Shown here in pieces: positions 6,542 through 13,493 of a stretch of DNA of 13,574 nt. A program made the translations under genes and the position numbers. How positions within the stretch are numbered: the stretch's first letter is position 1; each line of letters starts with the position of its first letter. A model generated the notes under the pieces. That model saw only the letters and a program-made list of their open reading frames with translations, made no database searches and had not been told where the DNA came from. This stretch comes from Anaerolineales bacterium (GTDB lineage: Bacteria; Chloroflexota; Anaerolineae; Anaerolineales; Anaerolineaceae): assembly GCA_020060485.1 (NCBI GenBank), contig JAGVAB010000021.1, forward strand, positions 1-13,574, read 5' to 3'.

Positions 6542-6579
6542 GACCAGGGTTCACAATCTTTCCATTCAGGAGACAGAGC

Positions 6580-7764
6580 ATGTACAGACCCTTTACCCGT
6601 ATCTTTACCCTTGTTATAGCCAGCGCGATGCTGCTTGCAGCCTGCACGCCCCAGGCGGCGCCCGCCGTCCCGGCCGAGCCGGAAATCCAAACCTCGCCGG
6701 CTGCGCTGGCAACTGTGGATGATCGCCCTGCCACACCTAAACCTGAAACGGCCGCTCCGGAACAGACCGGCTTCACCGTGACCGATGCCCTGGGCCGCGA
6801 GGTCTATTTCGAGACCGCCCCGCAGCGGATTGTCCTGACCGGCAGAGCCTGGTTCCAACTGGTGGACGCCATCTATGCCTTCCCCGCGTCCGATGAGCGG
6901 TTGATCGCCATTGGCGACCGCTTCCAGGGTTCGATGAACATCTTCTCCCTGCTGGACAGCAATTTTGCCGCCAAAACCCTGCTGGACCGGGACGCCAGCG
7001 CCGAGCAGATCGCCGCCCTGAAACCGGATCTGGTGATGATGAAAAGCTACCTGGCCGAAAGCCAGGGCAAACCGCTGGAAGTGCTGGGCATTCCGGTGAT
7101 CTACCTGGACCTGGAAACACCCGAACAGTACCAGCGCGACTTGCAAACCATTGGCTTGCTCTTCCAGGATGATGCCCGCACCAGCGAAGTGCTGGCCTAC
7201 TTCCAGGGCATGGCCGGACAGGTCACCAGCAAAACTGCCAGTCTGTCCGATGCCGACAAGCCTTCCGTTCTGCTGATCTACTATGATGACCGCGATGGCG
7301 AGATGGCCGTGCAGGTTCCGCCCCTCTCCTGGTTGCAAACCTCGCTGGTGGAAATGGCCGGCGGCCGCCCGGTGTGGCGTGATATTGAACTTGGCAATGG
7401 TTGGACCAGAGTCAACTTTGAGCAGATCGCCGTCTGGAACCCGGACAAGATCTTCGTGGTGGCCTACAACAAACCAGTCGCTGAAGCGGTGGGTATTCTG
7501 CAAGACGACCCGCAGTGGCAGGCGCTCGATGCAGTGAAAAACGGTGAAATGTACGCCTTCCCCGGCGCCCACTTCAGTTGGGATCAGCCGGACACCCACT
7601 GGGTGCTGGGCCTGAACTGGCTGGCCACCAGGATCCAGCCTGCTCTGTTCGCCGACCTGAATATGGAAGAAGAAACCCGTCAATTCTATGCTACACTATA
7701 CGGGCTTGATGAGGCAACCTATCTGCAGCACATTCAGCCGCGCATCACAGGCGATTATCCTTAG
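6580..7764 (+). CDS. Substrate-binding lipoprotein of a FecBCD-type importer
   Basis: A 394-residue lipoprotein of the periplasmic-binding-protein class III fold (Peripla_BP_2). Its signal peptide ends in the lipobox LLAAC with Cys22, followed by an A/P/T-rich tether to about residue 65. The mature domain begins with FTVTDALGREVYFETAPQRIV, the standard opening of iron-complex, corrinoid and some molybdate binders. The segment EQIAALKPDLVMM is the conserved linker-side motif. ATG 6580 is preceded by AGGAGA and is the correct start; the open frame extends upstream to 6256 only by overlapping padR. It delivers substrate to the downstream permease. The exact ligand cannot be told: ferric chelate, haem, cobalamin or oxyanion are all possible. 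Confidence 0.9.
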   Translation: MYRPFTRIFTLVIASAMLLAACTPQAAPAVPAEPEIQTSPAALATVDDRPATPKPETAAPEQTGFTVTDALGREVYFETAPQRIVLTGRAWFQLVDAIYAFPASDERLIAIGDRFQGSMNIFSLLDSNFAAKTLLDRDASAEQIAALKPDLVMMKSYLAESQGKPLEVLGIPVIYLDLETPEQYQRDLQTIGLLFQDDARTSEVLAYFQGMAGQVTSKTASLSDADKPSVLLIYYDDRDGEMAVQVPPLSWLQTSLVEMAGGRPVWRDIELGNGWTRVNFEQIAVWNPDKIFVVAYNKPVAEAVGILQDDPQWQALDAVKNGEMYAFPGAHFSWDQPDTHWVLGLNWLATRIQPALFADLNMEEETRQFYATLYGLDEATYLQHIQPRITGDYP

Positions 7765-7782
7765 ACCGGCGGAGAGCTGGTA

Positions 7783-8820
7783 TTGACTCACACCTCGCGC
7801 AACACTGCTCACCAAGAACACTCCGGCCTGCGGGCACATCCATTGCGCTTGCTGGCGCTCCTGTTTGGCCTGATGGCCGGGGTGTTCCTTTTTTCCCTGT
7901 TCCTCGGCCGCTACCCGCGCCTGGGGCTGATGTCGTTCCAGACCCTGTCCGAGGATGAACTGGCCCGGCGGCTGATGCTCAATTTACGTCTGCCGCGCAT
8001 CATCACTGCCCTGCTGCTGGGCATGTCGCTCTCGGCGGCGGGCAATGTTTTCCAAATGATCTTTGCCAATCCCCTGGTCGAACCGGGATTTCTGGGCGTT
8101 TCTCAGGGAGCGGCCTTTGGGGCGGCCTTCAGCATCATTGCCCTGGGTGGTTCGGCCGCCGCCACACAAAGCCTGGCCCTGGTGTTTGCCTTTGTCGGCC
8201 TGGGCAGCTCGTACCTGCTGGCGCGGCGCATCCGCTTTGGCGGCTGGGTGCTGCGCCTGGTGCTTTCCGGCATTGTCATCTCGGCCCTGTTTTCTTCCGG
8301 TCTGGGCATCCTCAAATACATGGCCGACCCGCTCAGCCAGCTGCCAGAGATCACCTTCTGGCTGCTGGGCAGCCTGTCCGGCATCACCTGGCCGGATGTG
8401 CGCAGCATCCTCATCCCTGTTCTGGCGGGTCTGCTCATCATTTATCGCATGCGCTGGCGGCTGAACCTGCTCTCGCTGGACGATACCATCTCCTTTTCAC
8501 TGGGCGTGACCCCCGGCCGCGAGCGCAGCCTGCTGCTAGTCTCGGCGGTGGCGGCCACGGCGGCGGTGGTCTCGGTAGCCGGCATGGTGGGCTGGATCGG
8601 TTTGATCGTGCCGCACCTCGCCCGGCGCCTGTTTGGGGCCAATACCCGTTACACGGTGCCGGGTTCGATGCTGATCGGCGGGAGCTTTGCCATGTTGAGC
8701 GATATGATCGCCCGCACCCTGCTGACCGGCGAAATCCCCCTGGGCATCCTCACTTCCCTGATCGGGGCATTGTTGTTCATTGCCTTGATGATCTCCCAAT
8801 CGATGCGGGTGAGAGAATGA
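7783..8820 (+). CDS. FecCD family ABC importer permease
   Basis: A 345-residue permease of the FecCD/BtuC family with about ten membrane segments. Typical motifs are LNLRLPRIITALLLGMSLSAAG near residues 65-88, NPLVEPGFLGVSQGAAFGA after it, FWLLGSLSGITW in the middle, and GWIGLIVPHLARRLFGAN near residue 280, the cytoplasmic loop that docks on the ATPase. It starts at TTG 7783, supported by GGAG about nine bases upstream and placed correctly before the first membrane helix. It begins 18 bases after the binding-protein gene, and its TGA overlaps the ATPase ATG as ATGA. It works as a homodimer in related class II importers. Confidence 0.92.
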   Translation: MTHTSRNTAHQEHSGLRAHPLRLLALLFGLMAGVFLFSLFLGRYPRLGLMSFQTLSEDELARRLMLNLRLPRIITALLLGMSLSAAGNVFQMIFANPLVEPGFLGVSQGAAFGAAFSIIALGGSAAATQSLALVFAFVGLGSSYLLARRIRFGGWVLRLVLSGIVISALFSSGLGILKYMADPLSQLPEITFWLLGSLSGITWPDVRSILIPVLAGLLIIYRMRWRLNLLSLDDTISFSLGVTPGRERSLLLVSAVAATAAVVSVAGMVGWIGLIVPHLARRLFGANTRYTVPGSMLIGGSFAMLSDMIARTLLTGEIPLGILTSLIGALLFIALMISQSMRVRE

Positions 8821-9632
8821 ACAACGTGCTGCTGTCCTTCGAAAAGATCGCCTTTGCCTATGACGCCAACGGCCAGACCGTGTTGAATGAGCTTTCGCTC
8901 GACGTGGAACAGAACACGGTAACCGCCATCCTCGGCCCCAACGGGGTGGGCAAGACCACCCTGCTCTATCTGGCCCTGGGCTGGCGGGTGCCGCAGCGCG
9001 GCCGGGTTCTGCTGAACGGCAAACCGCTGGCCGCCTACTCGCGCCGTGAAATGGGGCAGTGGATTGGCCTGGTGCCGCAAAACGAACATGTGTCCTTTGA
9101 TTATTCCCTGCTGGAGTACGTCCTTCTGGGGCGCGCCCCTTACCTCAAACCGCTCTCCATGCCCGGCAGGCAGGACCGTGAACTGGCAGCCGAAGCCCTG
9201 GAAACAGTCGGCCTGGGCAGCATGATCCACCGCCGGGTCACCGCCCTGAGCGGCGGGGAAAGACAGTTGGTGCTGGTAGCGCGCGCCCTGGCCCAGCAGC
9301 CGCGCCTGTTGTTGATGGACGAAGCCACATCCCACCTCGACCTGGGCAACAAACTGCGCCTGATGGACGTGGTACAAAGCCTGACCCGCAAAGGCATCAC
9401 CGTGGTGCTGACCACCCACGAACCGGAAGTGGCCGCTTCCATTGCCAGCCATCTGGTGCTGATGCGCGCCGGCAAGGTGGAGCATGCCGGGCCGATCGAG
9501 GAGGAGTTCACCGGCGAGCGCCTGACCGTCACCTATGGCGTACCGGTTGAAGTGAGCGAGGTCTCCGGTCGTCTGATCGCCCTGTGGGGACACGAGAACC
9601 TGCACCGCAAAGGCGGCCGTGATGAAGCCTGA
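8817..9632 (+). CDS. FecE/BtuD-type importer ATPase
   Basis: A 271-residue ATP-binding subunit with all motifs present: Walker A GPNGVGKTT (40-48), Q-loop glutamine 88 in LVPQNE, signature LSGGE (144-148), Walker B RLLLMDEA (163-170) and H-loop His201 in TTHEPE. The QNEHVSFDYSLLEYVLLGR stretch after the Q-loop is typical of the iron-chelate/cobalamin/molybdate class II importers. Together with the permease it forms the transporter core. The start overlaps the permease stop by four bases, and the end overlaps the following NTPase gene, so translation is coupled throughout. Confidence 0.93.
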   Translation: MNNVLLSFEKIAFAYDANGQTVLNELSLDVEQNTVTAILGPNGVGKTTLLYLALGWRVPQRGRVLLNGKPLAAYSRREMGQWIGLVPQNEHVSFDYSLLEYVLLGRAPYLKPLSMPGRQDRELAAEALETVGLGSMIHRRVTALSGGERQLVLVARALAQQPRLLLMDEATSHLDLGNKLRLMDVVQSLTRKGITVVLTTHEPEVAASIASHLVLMRAGKVEHAGPIEEEFTGERLTVTYGVPVEVSEVSGRLIALWGHENLHRKGGRDEA

Positions 9633-10206
9633 AGCCAGTCTGGTGATCGTCACCGGCTGGCGCGGCAGCGGCAAGACCAGCCTTTGCCGCCAGATGATCG
9701 CCGCCGCCGAAAGCCTGGGGTGGCAGGCGGCGGGGGTGCTTTCGCCAGCCAAATTCAAGGACGGACAGAAAAATGCCATCCTCATCGAGGACATCCGCAG
9801 CGCCGAGCAGCGCCAGATGGCCTGGTGGCCTTTGCCCGGTCAGCGGCCTGAAGCGGTATGCACCGATGAAAGCCCCTATGACCCCGACTGGAAACCGCAC
9901 TGGATCTTTGACCAGGAAGCCCTGGCCTGGGGCGAGCAGCTTTTGGCCGCCATTACCGTCTGCGACCTGCTGGTGATTGATGAGTTGGGGCCATTTGAAC
10001 TGGCCAAGGGTGAGGGCTGGGTCTCTGGCCTGCACCTGCTGGACGGGAGGCAGTACCGCCTGGCGCTGGTTGTCATCCGCCCGGAGTTGATCGAGCAAGC
10101 CCGCCAGCGCTGGCCGCAGGCTGAGGTGATAGAGTTGAAAAAGGTGCAAGACGTCGCCGCCGCAGTGGAGCGGTTACGACAGGAGCATCTGCGGGGAAGT
10201 TCTTAA
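9622..10206 (+). CDS. THEP1-like P-loop nucleoside-triphosphatase
   Basis: A 194-residue P-loop protein of the NTPase_1 (THEP1) type. Walker A is GWRGSGKTS (12-20) and Walker B is DLLVIDELGPFEL (115-127); the ELGPFE continuation is diagnostic of this family. THEP1 proteins hydrolyse nucleoside triphosphates slowly in vitro, and their cellular role is unsettled. The frame also allows a GTG at 9619, three bases earlier, but the ATG is the more likely start. It overlaps the ATPase gene by 11 bases and is the last gene of the operon. It has no membrane segment. Its place suggests a role tied to the imported substrate, perhaps in cofactor handling; that is inference from context. Confidence 0.82.
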   Translation: MKPEASLVIVTGWRGSGKTSLCRQMIAAAESLGWQAAGVLSPAKFKDGQKNAILIEDIRSAEQRQMAWWPLPGQRPEAVCTDESPYDPDWKPHWIFDQEALAWGEQLLAAITVCDLLVIDELGPFELAKGEGWVSGLHLLDGRQYRLALVVIRPELIEQARQRWPQAEVIELKKVQDVAAAVERLRQEHLRGSS

Positions 10207-10208
10207 GT

Positions 10209-10227
10209 CCAGGCAGCGCCTGGTTTT
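10209..10227 (+). terminator. Intrinsic terminator of the importer operon
   Basis: Three bases after the NTPase stop codon, CCAGGC and GCCTGG form a perfect 6-bp stem with an AGC loop, followed by TTTT. The region then adds a weaker hairpin (GGAGA 10233-10237 with TCTCC 10249-10253) and a perfect GGGTGA/TCACCC hairpin (10255-10270, loop TCGT), so it may be a layered stop. Confidence 0.75.
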
Positions 10228-10321
10228 CATCAGGAGAAAGTTTTTTTCTCTCCAGGGTGATCGTTCACCCAAAAGAAAGTTCATCTTCACTTCTGAAAAA
10301 TCCAAAATGGAGAAATAGATA

Positions 10322-10624
10322 ATGACTATTATCATTCCTGGTGAGGTCATTTTAGCCCCAATTCTTTTTTTAATCGCAATTATCGAACTATGGTACAGTA
10401 TTCAAATACTCTTTTTTGATAGAGAAAAGTATTTTGTTACTTTTCAAATTTTTTTTCTCCTTTATAAATTGTTGCCAATGAAAAAAGAACGCAAACAAAA
10501 AAGGTTAAATCACGCGATATCTGTTTATAAACAACGGATGAAAATATATGCCCGGCGTTGGTTAATTGGCGGCGTGTTTTCTGTAATCTATTTTGGCTGG
10601 GAAATACTCAAGATGGTTAATTAA
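10322..10624 (+). CDS. Small AT-rich membrane protein of unknown function
   Basis: This 100-residue protein belongs to no family I recognise. Residues 7-33 form one hydrophobic segment (VILAPILFLIAIIELWYSIQILFF), a second shorter one is near 38-52, and a third near 80-95. Between them is a strongly basic stretch (KKERKQKR), probably cytoplasmic. Composition shifts sharply here from the GC-rich operon to an AT-rich gene with different codon use, which suggests acquisition. GGAG precedes the ATG by about ten bases. It lies beside RHS remnants, so an immunity-protein role is possible but unproven. Confidence 0.6.
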   Translation: MTIIIPGEVILAPILFLIAIIELWYSIQILFFDREKYFVTFQIFFLLYKLLPMKKERKQKRLNHAISVYKQRMKIYARRWLIGGVFSVIYFGWEILKMVN

Positions 10625-10896
10625 TGCAATAACCATAAAGAAATTTGAAAAGACAATACGGTAAATCTGATATAGATGGGCAAACAGAGAAAGATTATTG
10701 CCGATGCAGTGGTTTGAATTTACCCATTTTGTATTTCAAGCACCTTAACAACAAAATTGCATTAAAGAAAAGAAGAGGTGTTGAAAATGAAGAGGTTGTT
10801 AGATGATGAATAATCGAATTTCTATTGCGCATAAATTATGACAGAGCCTGTTCTTCAACGGATATTTCTTTATTGGGAAAGGTGAAAAGTGTTGTT
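10625..10896. other. AT-rich gap between two small membrane protein genes
   Basis: No gene is supported. A possible promoter, TTGAAA (10645-10650) with TGATAT (10668-10673) at 17 bases, points toward the next gene. One in-frame stretch from 10671 to 10748 encodes a 25-residue peptide ending WFEFTHFVFQAP, which may be a scrap of a lost gene. Several short frames in 10790-10840 are too small to judge. Confidence 0.4.
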
Positions 10897-11259
10897 ATGA
10901 AGGCAAAAAAACAATTTGAATTATTAAACCACGAAACGATTCAAATGCCCTTTATATTTGCTCAAGGCTTTCCTATTGCAATAGCTTTTGTTATTTTAAT
11001 GATATTTCAAATAGTAGATGAGTCATTTCAAATTGGTGCCAATAATCCGTATCTCTTTGATTTGCTAATTGGAATCTCTGTTCTTATCGCAAGTTTAAGC
11101 TTTCTTGTGACAATCATTGAAAAAGAGATAGTTATTGCCTTATTGGCCATTCGTGGAAGTATTGCAGTATTTATTGGCCTGCTAGGACTAGCGGCTTGTT
11201 GGCGTTTAGGAATAGGTATGATAATTCAGTATTTTAATAATATTGCGACATTGAAATGA
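10897..11259 (+). CDS. Orphan four-helix membrane protein
   Basis: A 120-residue protein from the ATG at 10897. Four hydrophobic segments are visible: residues about 20-42 (FIFAQGFPIAIAFVILMIF), 53-72, 77-95 and 97-115. No family is recognised. The frame stays open upstream to a TTG at 10825, and a GTG at 10882 is also possible. The ATG is preferred because the upstream residues are polar and not conserved in any way I can see, but its RBS (AAAGG, about 13 bases away) is loose, so the start is uncertain. Codon use is AT-rich like its neighbours. Its position between RHS remnants suggests an immunity protein; this is inference. Confidence 0.6.
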   Translation: MKAKKQFELLNHETIQMPFIFAQGFPIAIAFVILMIFQIVDESFQIGANNPYLFDLLIGISVLIASLSFLVTIIEKEIVIALLAIRGSIAVFIGLLGLAACWRLGIGMIIQYFNNIATLK

Positions 11260-11489
11260 AAAGGCTTTACGCTGGATAGTAAATAAAATCGATCAATGAT
11301 CTGGATGCGATCATCGTCACGGACAGTGCAGCCACGCCGATCCCCACCGGGACGCCCTCGCCTACTACGAAGGTTGCGGCTCATACGTTGTGCATTTACA
11401 TCAATCGCTTGTTGGGTAAGCCAAATTTCCTTCAGATCAAAGCTCTAGCTTTTCCTAACTAGCATAAGGCCCTATTAAGTCTCCAATGA
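11260..11489. other. GC-rich fragment between AT-rich genes
   Basis: From 11283 to 11456 one frame reads INDLDAIIVTDSAATPIPTG and then a T/P-rich linker-like segment before a stop; upstream it is closed at 11280-11282. The GC-rich island is about 110 bases long and ends near 11400. T/P-rich linkers occur in surface proteins, so this could be a scrap of an exported or RHS-type protein. No start or RBS is seen. Confidence 0.35.
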
Positions 11490-11524
11490 ACAGTGGACGG
11501 CAGCACCAGCACGGTCAACAAGTT
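11481..11524 (+). repeat. 44-bp direct repeat, copy 1 (RHS core scrap)
   Basis: Identical to 12636-12679 at 42 of 44 bases, including 28 bases in a row at 11488-11515. The repeat encodes part of an RHS core and explains why two GC-rich islands sit in AT-rich surroundings. Confidence 0.9.
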
Positions 11525-11543
11525 CTATACGATGGGCAGTGTC
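11490..11543 (+). pseudogene. RHS/YD-repeat core fragment 1
   Basis: The frame at 11490-11543 reads TVDGSTSTVNKFYTMGSV, matching the RHS core stretch where a VDGxxSTVxKYYxxG motif precedes the RIAMR-like strand. It is closed upstream by a TGA at 11487 and loses all similarity after 11543. It is thus about 18 codons of a core gene that normally runs beyond 1000 codons. It is a decayed copy or recombination scar, not an expressed gene. Confidence 0.6.
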
Positions 11544-11571
11544 ATTATAGAGAGCTGTATGATACGCCATT

Positions 11572-11805
11572 TTGGAATTCAAAAAGAACCCTCGCAGGTA
11601 CTCTAAACGGACCTTGTGGAGTTTAATAAATTATACAGCCCAGGGCATGTGGTCTGCTGCATCGGGTGAAGGCGTTCTGGGAGCAATTGCGGCAGTAACA
11701 TATTGGAAGAATAAAGAATACACCCATCCTCCAAGCGGTGGGGTTATAGAATGGACTATACGGGGAGTGCAGGCATATCCTTATCACACTTTCCCAGAGT
11801 ATTAG
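11572..11805 (+). CDS. Possible small protein or RHS tip fragment
   Basis: A 77-codon frame with a TTG start and no good RBS. The protein is rich in aromatic and small residues (ending VQAYPYHTFPEY) and has a weakly hydrophobic middle (GEGVLGAIAAVTYW). It follows RHS fragment 1 directly but in a different reading frame. One reading is that it is the end of an RHS-linked toxin tip whose join to the core was lost by a frameshift. The alternatives are a genuine short gene starting at ATG 11647 or chance. It ends 18 bases before the next gene, whose RBS follows its stop, so coupling to a cognate immunity gene would fit. Confidence 0.35.
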   Translation: MEFKKNPRRYSKRTLWSLINYTAQGMWSAASGEGVLGAIAAVTYWKNKEYTHPPSGGVIEWTIRGVQAYPYHTFPEY

Positions 11806-11823
11806 GGATAAAAGGAAAAAAGC

Positions 11824-12543
11824 ATGTTCAAGAAATATTCAATACAAACATTTCTAAAACTATTAGTTGCTACAACAGTTGTTGAAATGGTGGGATATTT
11901 CCTCGATGGTTATTCCCTTGAGCATTGGGCTTTCATTGACATTCTCATATTAATGCTCCCAATTCGCATCCTTCTAATTGTTTTAATTTTTGTACAGATC
12001 ATTCGATCCATTGTTTCCCAAAGACATGAATGGAAATATGTAGTCTTAGGTTTATTGTTGATATGTATTAGCATGGTGCCTAAGCAACATTATTCAACTT
12101 TTGGGGAAATCACTCGTATGCATAATTCTAATCCAACGAGCGTATTGGTTGAATCAAGAAATTTGATGGATATTTATGAGCCCATGACTCATTTTGGAAC
12201 TGTTCACAGAACGCCTCTAAATAATCCTCGTTCTCTAGATGAGATTCCACAAATGATTAAGACAGTCCATAAAGGAGAAGTGTTGGTTTTAGAAAATGCT
12301 GTCTTACTAGAAAGTTGGGGAGGGAGCTTTGAACCTTCTTTCCAAGGTTTTGTTGTTTTTCGGGAAGGTTTTGATCCCTGGATAAATGAGAAACAAATCA
12401 TGTTAGAAGATTTTTGGTATTCGAGTTGGAGAATTAGAATAATTGATGGTTTGTATTGGTACAAAGTTAATGGATACAATAATCCTTTTTTAGAGCAAAT
12501 TCAACTAGAGCGGAGTCATAAAATTGAGAATTCAAGTGAATAA
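11824..12543 (+). CDS. Orphan membrane protein with extracytoplasmic domain
   Basis: A 239-residue protein. Three hydrophobic segments lie at about 10-28, 37-61 and 72-88, the third preceded by QRHEWKY. The remaining 150 residues are soluble, without cysteines, and rich in W/F/Y (WGGSFEPSFQGFVVFREGFDPW, then WYSSWRIRIIDGLYWYKV), suggesting a beta-rich domain outside the membrane. No family is recognised. ATG 11824 is backed by AAAGGA about nine bases upstream. It is AT-rich, sits between the two RHS core scraps, and is the best-formed gene of the zone. An immunity protein that meets an incoming toxin at the membrane is a possible role, unproven. Confidence 0.72.
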   Translation: MFKKYSIQTFLKLLVATTVVEMVGYFLDGYSLEHWAFIDILILMLPIRILLIVLIFVQIIRSIVSQRHEWKYVVLGLLLICISMVPKQHYSTFGEITRMHNSNPTSVLVESRNLMDIYEPMTHFGTVHRTPLNNPRSLDEIPQMIKTVHKGEVLVLENAVLLESWGGSFEPSFQGFVVFREGFDPWINEKQIMLEDFWYSSWRIRIIDGLYWYKVNGYNNPFLEQIQLERSHKIENSSE

Positions 12544-12571
12544 GAAGTATTAAATTATGAAAGGAACTTAG

Positions 12572-12686
12572 GACGGTGATGGCAATAAGGTCAAAGGCCA
12601 TGGTGAAAGGCGTAGCAACCTGCTGCCCCGGACGGCTCCAAAGAACAGTGGACGGCAGCACCAGCACGGTGAACAAGTTATACTGA
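12572..12686 (+). pseudogene. RHS/YD-repeat core fragment 2
   Basis: Bases 12572-12598 encode DGDGNKVKG, the classic YD-repeat opening. After a one-base slip, 12600-12686 encodes GVATCCPGRLQRTVDGSTST and then VNKLY before a stop. This follows the RHS order: YDGDGNRV, then GVTTYYPGR, then VDGSTSTVNKYY. Relative to fragment 1 it lacks two bases after AAGTT, which produces the TGA. With one frameshift, one deletion and no flanking core, it is a decayed scrap. Confidence 0.72.
12636..12679 (+). repeat. 44-bp direct repeat, copy 2 (RHS core scrap)
   Basis: Second copy of the repeat at 11481-11524 (two mismatches), in the same orientation. The two copies flank 1.1 kb holding the 77-codon frame and the 239-residue membrane protein, so recombination between them could delete or exchange that cassette. 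Confidence 0.9.
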
Positions 12687-12733
12687 GAAATCGATACTTT
12701 AAATTTGGGGGTTAATTCAAGAAAGGAAAACTC

Positions 12734-12790
12734 ATGCCAAAAAGAACTCATACACAACAGCAAGAAACCCTCACAATCATACGGGGATAA
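12734..12790 (+). CDS. Short upstream ORF before the lipoprotein
   Basis: An 18-codon frame encodes MPKRTHTQQQETLTIIRG, with AAAGGAAA about six bases before its ATG, and ends one base before the lipoprotein ATG. It could be a leader peptide coupling translation, or a scrap: the KRTHT...IIRG pattern faintly resembles the start of IS3-type OrfA proteins. I would not assign a function. Confidence 0.3.
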   Translation: MPKRTHTQQQETLTIIRG

Positions 12791-12791
12791 C

Positions 12792-13493
12792 ATGCAAAAT
12801 CACAATTTTCCTATCAAATATTTTTCGGCTCTATTGATTTTATGCCTGGTTACTTCCTGCACGCCTCAAACTCCAGAACAGGAAACACCTTTTCCCGTTT
12901 TAACTGCCTCAGTTACCTCTGCTCCTCCATCATTAATTCTGGAAACCGAAAGCATAAAACCAGTAGAATTGCCCACCCCAACAGTAACCGCGACAAGCAC
13001 CCAGGAAGTTTTGCCAATTCTGGAAATTATTACAGATGAGAATGAAAGCTATATCTTCATCGAGGAAAGTTCCGGCGCTATATACTTCATAGATATGGCT
13101 GCCGGTCAAACCAAAAATTTATTGCCCGAAGAACGCCGTCCCCAACTGTTGTCCATCCGCAAGAATAGCGGTGAAGTACTGGTGAAACTGCAAAACAAAA
13201 GCATCGTCGGGTTGGATTTGGATGGGAATGTTTTAACAGAATATCTGCCGCCCGACTGGCATCAGGGATTGGACCCCATTTTCTCAGAAACGCTATCCCC
13301 AGACGGCAGCTACCTTGCCTATAAAGTGGGTACAGGATACGCCAACCATATTTCTTATGAAAATCAGCATATCGAGATACTGAATATCGCTCAACAAACA
13401 ACTACCCAATTAACGGAACATGGTGGTCACTGTGGGTTAGCCTGGTCACCAGATGGCGCGATGCTGGCTTTCACAAATAGGGGCTTATGCTAG
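12792..13493 (+). CDS. Lipoprotein with beta-propeller repeat, 3' truncated
   Basis: The 233-residue product has a signal peptide ending in LVTSC with the lipidated Cys23, a T/P-rich tether to about residue 75, and then strands typical of TolB/PD40-like propellers. Two repeats are visible: SETLSPDGSYLAYKVGTG and LAWSPDGAMLAFTN. A propeller needs more blades than this, and the frame stops right after the second repeat with an unrelated tail (RGLC). The gene therefore appears cut at about 13480. ATG 12792 follows GGGG at a short spacing; the open frame reaches up to 12705 but that part lacks signal character. The intact gene would encode a surface-anchored protein of unknown target. Confidence 0.75.
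   Translation: MQNHNFPIKYFSALLILCLVTSCTPQTPEQETPFPVLTASVTSAPPSLILETESIKPVELPTPTVTATSTQEVLPILEIITDENESYIFIEESSGAIYFIDMAAGQTKNLLPEERRPQLLSIRKNSGEVLVKLQNKSIVGLDLDGNVLTEYLPPDWHQGLDPIFSETLSPDGSYLAYKVGTGYANHISYENQHIEILNIAQQTTTQLTEHGGHCGLAWSPDGAMLAFTNRGLC

Noticed and set aside
6256..6579. Upstream extension of the binding-protein gene
   Set aside because: It overlaps padR in another frame and would bury the signal peptide. The ATG at 6580 has an RBS and a lipobox at the right distance.
6421..7683. Long open frame of 420 codons on the minus strand
   Set aside because: It lies fully opposite the binding-protein gene and padR. Its product is a low-information G/Q/H/V-rich sequence with no motif, as expected for the antisense of GC-rich coding DNA.
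8649..9794. Open frame of 381 codons on the minus strand
   Set aside because: It is opposite the importer ATPase gene, whose nucleotide-binding motifs are complete on the plus strand. No RBS or domain supports the reverse frame.
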